Source: Vibrio sp. UBA2441 (GTDB taxonomy: Bacteria > Pseudomonadota > Gammaproteobacteria > Enterobacterales > Vibrionaceae). Taken from it: DNA of 43,881 nucleotides. Position numbers and translations under genes: made by a program. The stretch covers positions 8,268 through 52,148 of the forward strand of contig DDQN01000077.1 of the NCBI GenBank assembly GCA_002342685.1, given 5' to 3'. Below the pieces are notes generated by a model. That model was not told where the DNA came from. It saw only the letters and a list, made by a program, of their open reading frames with translations, and did no database searches. Below are positions 40,965 through 43,881 of this stretch, piece by piece (position 1 is the stretch's first letter; each line of letters begins with the position of its first letter).

Positions 40965-42725
40965 ATGAAACAATGGTCTGCAATTATTCCCATTTTAGCT
41001 ACCAGCGCATTCTGCTTAAACGCAAATGCATCGGTACTAATTTCTGAAGTACTATACGATGCTCCAAACTCTGACAGCCAAGAGGAGTGGGTAGAATTAT
41101 ATAACTCTGGATGTTCATCCGTCGATCTCTCCAATTATGCGATTAGAGATAACGGTGCAACATTTCAACTATCAGGAACCATTGGTTCCGGTGAATACAT
41201 AACCATTGCGAAAAGCGAGAGCGGCTTTTCTAATCTGTATAGTCAATCCCCTGACTTACATGGAATGACACTTTCATTAAGTAACAGCGGTGATTACGTT
41301 GAACTTTTAGAAGGTGTCAACCTTGTTGATATGGTTGCCTGGGAAAACAAAGTCGCAGGTTGGAGTGTATCCGCCACTAACACCACCATTTATAGAACCT
41401 CTAGCGTGGATACCGACTCTGTTAATGACTGGGCTAATAGCGGAGATATTGGAACCGCAAAATCAGGTTCCCTGAGCACAAATTGCCAACCAGCTACGCC
41501 AAAGCCACTGATAATCACAGAGGTACTTTATGATGCACCAAGTAGTGACAGCCTCGAAGAGTATGTAGAGCTATTCAACCCCAATTGTAATGATATCCCT
41601 CTCGCTGAATATAGCTTATCTGACAATGTTGGAACTTATGTACTTTCCGGTTCAATCAAAGCGGGCTCTTACTTTGTAGCGGCCAAAAATGCAACTGGCT
41701 TCACTGAGTTAACAGGGAAAACAGCCAGCCTTAGTAACTTATCTCTTTCACTTGGTAACAGTGGTGACACGGTAAAACTGAGTAAGAATGGCACTGAAGT
41801 TGATATGGTCGCCTGGGAAGGTTACATCAGTGGCTGGACGGTGAAAGCAACTAATACCGCAATTCATCGTAGCATTGAAGAAGACTCAGACTCTAATAGT
41901 GACTGGGCAGCAGGGGCACCAGATGCGTTTAACGGTATTTACACATCAACGTGTGACGGTAGTACCGGAGGAAACACAGGAGGAGATACCGGAAACAATG
42001 CCACTGACATTGAGTTAAACCAATATTATTCTTCCGTTATTGGTTTAACAGGTAACGCACTAAAAAGTGGCTTGAACGAATTAACAAAAGGACATACTCG
42101 TCTGACATATGATCAGGTATGGGCCGCTCTGAAATACACTGACGAAGACCCAGACAACACTGAAAATGTGATACTGTTTTACACTGGTCGTTCTCAGGAT
42201 AAAGATCTAAACAGTAGCTATGGCAATACTGGTGATATGTGGAATCGCGAGCATATCTGGCCAAAAAGTCACGGGTTCCCGAAATCCAGTCAATACGCCT
42301 ATACTGACATTCAGCATTTACGCCCAGCTGACGCTTCTGTAAATAGTACCCGTAGCAATAAAGATTATGATGTAGGTGGAGATAGTATTACTGAATCACC
42401 CGAAAACCGTCGCGATAGTGATAGCTTTGAGCCGCGTGATGCCGTGAAAGGTGATGCCGCAAGAATGATCTTCTATATGGATGTTCGATACGAAGGAAAT
42501 GATTTAACCAATACTCCTGACTTGGAGATTGTTGATTATACCGACACGCCTAATGAACCCATTCTGGGCAAGCTTTGCACTTTACTTTCCTGGCACAATC
42601 AAGATCCTGTTGATGAATGGGAAATAAGACGTCATGCAAGAGCGTTTGAAATCCAGAAAAATCGTAACCCATTTATAGATAATCCTGACTGGGCAAACGA
42701 GCTGTATTCAAGCAAATGTAACTAA
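40965..42725 (+). CDS. Secreted endonuclease I with two lamin-tail domains
   Basis: A 586-residue exported protein. A signal peptide of about 22 residues ends before SVLISEVLYDAP. Two lamin-tail domains follow (about 23-150 and 180-300), each starting with SEVLYDAP or TEVLYDAP and sharing W-x-x-x-x-T-N-T-x-I-x-R. After a Gly/Asn-rich linker comes endonuclease I (from about 350), with the beta-beta-alpha metal motif MWNREHIWPKSHG (near residue 427) and DIQHLRPADASVNSTRSN. The nuclease degrades extracellular DNA; the two LTDs may mediate binding. ATG 40965 follows AGGA. A terminator with a TTCG loop follows. Confidence 0.92.
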   Translation: MKQWSAIIPILATSAFCLNANASVLISEVLYDAPNSDSQEEWVELYNSGCSSVDLSNYAIRDNGATFQLSGTIGSGEYITIAKSESGFSNLYSQSPDLHGMTLSLSNSGDYVELLEGVNLVDMVAWENKVAGWSVSATNTTIYRTSSVDTDSVNDWANSGDIGTAKSGSLSTNCQPATPKPLIITEVLYDAPSSDSLEEYVELFNPNCNDIPLAEYSLSDNVGTYVLSGSIKAGSYFVAAKNATGFTELTGKTASLSNLSLSLGNSGDTVKLSKNGTEVDMVAWEGYISGWTVKATNTAIHRSIEEDSDSNSDWAAGAPDAFNGIYTSTCDGSTGGNTGGDTGNNATDIELNQYYSSVIGLTGNALKSGLNELTKGHTRLTYDQVWAALKYTDEDPDNTENVILFYTGRSQDKDLNSSYGNTGDMWNREHIWPKSHGFPKSSQYAYTDIQHLRPADASVNSTRSNKDYDVGGDSITESPENRRDSDSFEPRDAVKGDAARMIFYMDVRYEGNDLTNTPDLEIVDYTDTPNEPILGKLCTLLSWHNQDPVDEWEIRRHARAFEIQKNRNPFIDNPDWANELYSSKCN

Positions 42726-42745
42726 TAAATGTAATCCGCAAAAAC

Positions 42746-42771
42746 ACCAGTGTAGCTTCGGCTACGCTGGT
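42746..42771 (+). terminator. Terminator with TTCG tetraloop
   Basis: ACCAG-T-GTAGC (42746-42756) pairs with GCTAC-G-CTGGT (42761-42771) around TTCG, one pair being G-T. It lies 20 bp after the nuclease stop codon. Only a weak U tract follows. Confidence 0.75.
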
Positions 42772-42881
42772 TCTACCTATTTCAAACAAGACGTGCCTCT
42801 CTATTCATAAGCAGCAATATTTCCTTTTGATTAATTATAAATTAGTATTCTTAAATGGACTTATATGCAGGCAGGAAATGG

Positions 42882-43829
42882 ATGTTTCCAAATACAAGGA
42901 TAGAAAAGTACTATCGACAATGTGAGGAAATACTAGAATTTTCTAATTTGTCATGGTGGATTATCGATCTGGAAGATGATCCGGATGTTTTTTATTGCAA
43001 TCAGGCCATGTGTGAAACCTTCCATCTAAACCCTTCTCAAACACAACACTCCGTCAGTAAAACCTGCCCCATCGCTGGCGATTACAACAAATATATTGCA
43101 ATCAACAGTAGTAAAAAAGCGCAAAAAGTATTCGATGATTACCGAGAGCTCAGACTCAATACCCTCAATGAGTACTGTAACCGATTCCCCTACTATGATG
43201 AAAAAGCGGACAAGGTATTGTACTTTTCCAGCCGAGCCAAAGCATTAATCAGGAACAAGTCAGGTCAGGCAGCGCTCTTGTTCGGCATCATAGAACCAGA
43301 AATTGCCAGTGAAAAACTGTTTAAACAAGCCGTCACAGATAGCTTAACCGGCCTAAAAAACCGCAGAGAATTTGATAGTCAGTTGACCTTTTTGATTAAC
43401 TTGGCCAGAAGAGAGAAACGATTTGTTTCCTTAATTCTGTGTGATATCGACCACTTTAAATTATATAACGATCGCCTGGGTCATTATGCGGGCGATGAAT
43501 GTCTGATACAGATTGCCGATTCAATATCAAAGAGCAGCGATCGCATCACCGATATTGTGTGCCGTTATGGCGGAGAAGAGTTTGCCGTCATTGCTTATGG
43601 CGATGAAAAAGAAGCCTCTATTCTGGCCGAAAACATCAGACATGATATCGCAGCCTTAGCTATTCCAAACCCAGAAACAGAACTCGGTATTGTGACGATA
43701 AGTACGGGTTATGTGTCCATTATTCCTAAACCAAATACAACAGCAAAAACACTGATAGAAAAAGCAGATTGCGGTCTTTATCTGGCCAAAAGAGGAGGAC
43801 GTAACCGGAGTACCTCGTGTGAGGACTAA
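42882..43829 (+). CDS. Cytosolic PAS-like diguanylate cyclase
   Basis: A protein of about 315 residues. The N-terminal 140 residues look PAS-like (FSNLSWWIIDLEDDPDVFYCNQAMCETFHLNP), and the GGDEF domain follows, with RYGGEEFAVIA as the active site and RITD five residues before GGEEF as an I-site. DIDHFKLYNDRLGHYAGD is the substrate region. No membrane segment is visible. ATG 42882 is preferred because AGGA lies 5-6 nt upstream; the ATG at 42855 has none. It is the last complete gene; the remaining 52 bases are non-coding. Confidence 0.9.
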   Translation: MFPNTRIEKYYRQCEEILEFSNLSWWIIDLEDDPDVFYCNQAMCETFHLNPSQTQHSVSKTCPIAGDYNKYIAINSSKKAQKVFDDYRELRLNTLNEYCNRFPYYDEKADKVLYFSSRAKALIRNKSGQAALLFGIIEPEIASEKLFKQAVTDSLTGLKNRREFDSQLTFLINLARREKRFVSLILCDIDHFKLYNDRLGHYAGDECLIQIADSISKSSDRITDIVCRYGGEEFAVIAYGDEKEASILAENIRHDIAALAIPNPETELGIVTISTGYVSIIPKPNTTAKTLIEKADCGLYLAKRGGRNRSTSCED

Positions 43830-43881
43830 GATACATCACTGAGCAATAACAATAGGGTAGCTATGTAGTGGTCAACTAATA

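Overview
The window looks like a chromosomal segment of a marine gammaproteobacterium, most likely Vibrionaceae. The basis is the moderate-to-low GC content, a DUF2999-type small protein, an H-NOX/hybrid kinase pair, a TRAP transporter, EndA-type secreted nuclease and MalZ, and the general style of the proteins. No rRNA, tRNA or CRISPR array was found. The genus is an inference.

Layout. (1) 1-8.7 kb is an accessory, partly decayed region. It holds a REP-associated tyrosine transposase between inverted GGACAGGCAC sequences, a nucleotidyltransferase-fold gene, a ferredoxin remnant, and two divergent HipBA toxin-antitoxin modules. The left module has a toxin gene broken by a 10-bp tandem duplication; the right one is intact and very close to E. 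coli HipBA. An AAA ATPase/DUF4143 gene and a deleted third hipA fragment follow. (2) 8.7-12.7 kb is a PotFGHI/PotDABC-like ABC importer operon with an internal terminator after the binding-protein gene. (3) 12.8-16.1 kb carries a secreted polysaccharide-lyase-like lipoprotein, an exported protein of unknown function with a C10 tract, and a membrane diguanylate cyclase. (4) 16.3-19.9 kb is a DctPQM TRAP operon with OsmC-like and GYD-domain genes at its end. (5) 20.2-26.1 kb has DUF2999, the H-NOX/hybrid histidine kinase pair, and a LysR/quinone reductase/DoxX/pirin redox group. (6) 26.2-29.9 kb is a vsr-EcoRII-like restriction-modification cluster. (7) 30-43.8 kb contains a HAD phosphatase, a LysR/monooxygenase/Gfo-Idh group, a DUF3179 protein, two cytosolic GH13 enzymes (one MalZ), an AraC/DUF4386-like pair, a lipoprotein, a two-LTD endonuclease I and a second diguanylate cyclase.

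The most striking signal is regulatory. Three unrelated palindromic operator families lie in phased arrays within about 2.2 kb: four ACAACT/AGTTGT sites at exactly 30-bp spacing (left hipBA), four TATCC-N8-GGATA-type sites at exactly 28-bp spacing (right hipBA; this is the known E. coli HipB operator consensus), and three GCGC-centred sites at exactly 32-bp spacing in front of the AAA ATPase gene. In each array one site falls inside the 17-bp spacer of a plausible -35/-10 promoter. The first two arrays have an adjacent HipB to bind them. The third has no obvious repressor gene, so the ATPase may be a toxin-antitoxin-like or defence gene under an unknown regulator.

Other points of interest: hipA decay caught at the level of one duplication, a probable AUA start codon in doxX, a perfect 18-bp dyad just before the dcm-like methyltransferase gene, and a TRAP transporter operon coupled to OsmC and GYD proteins.
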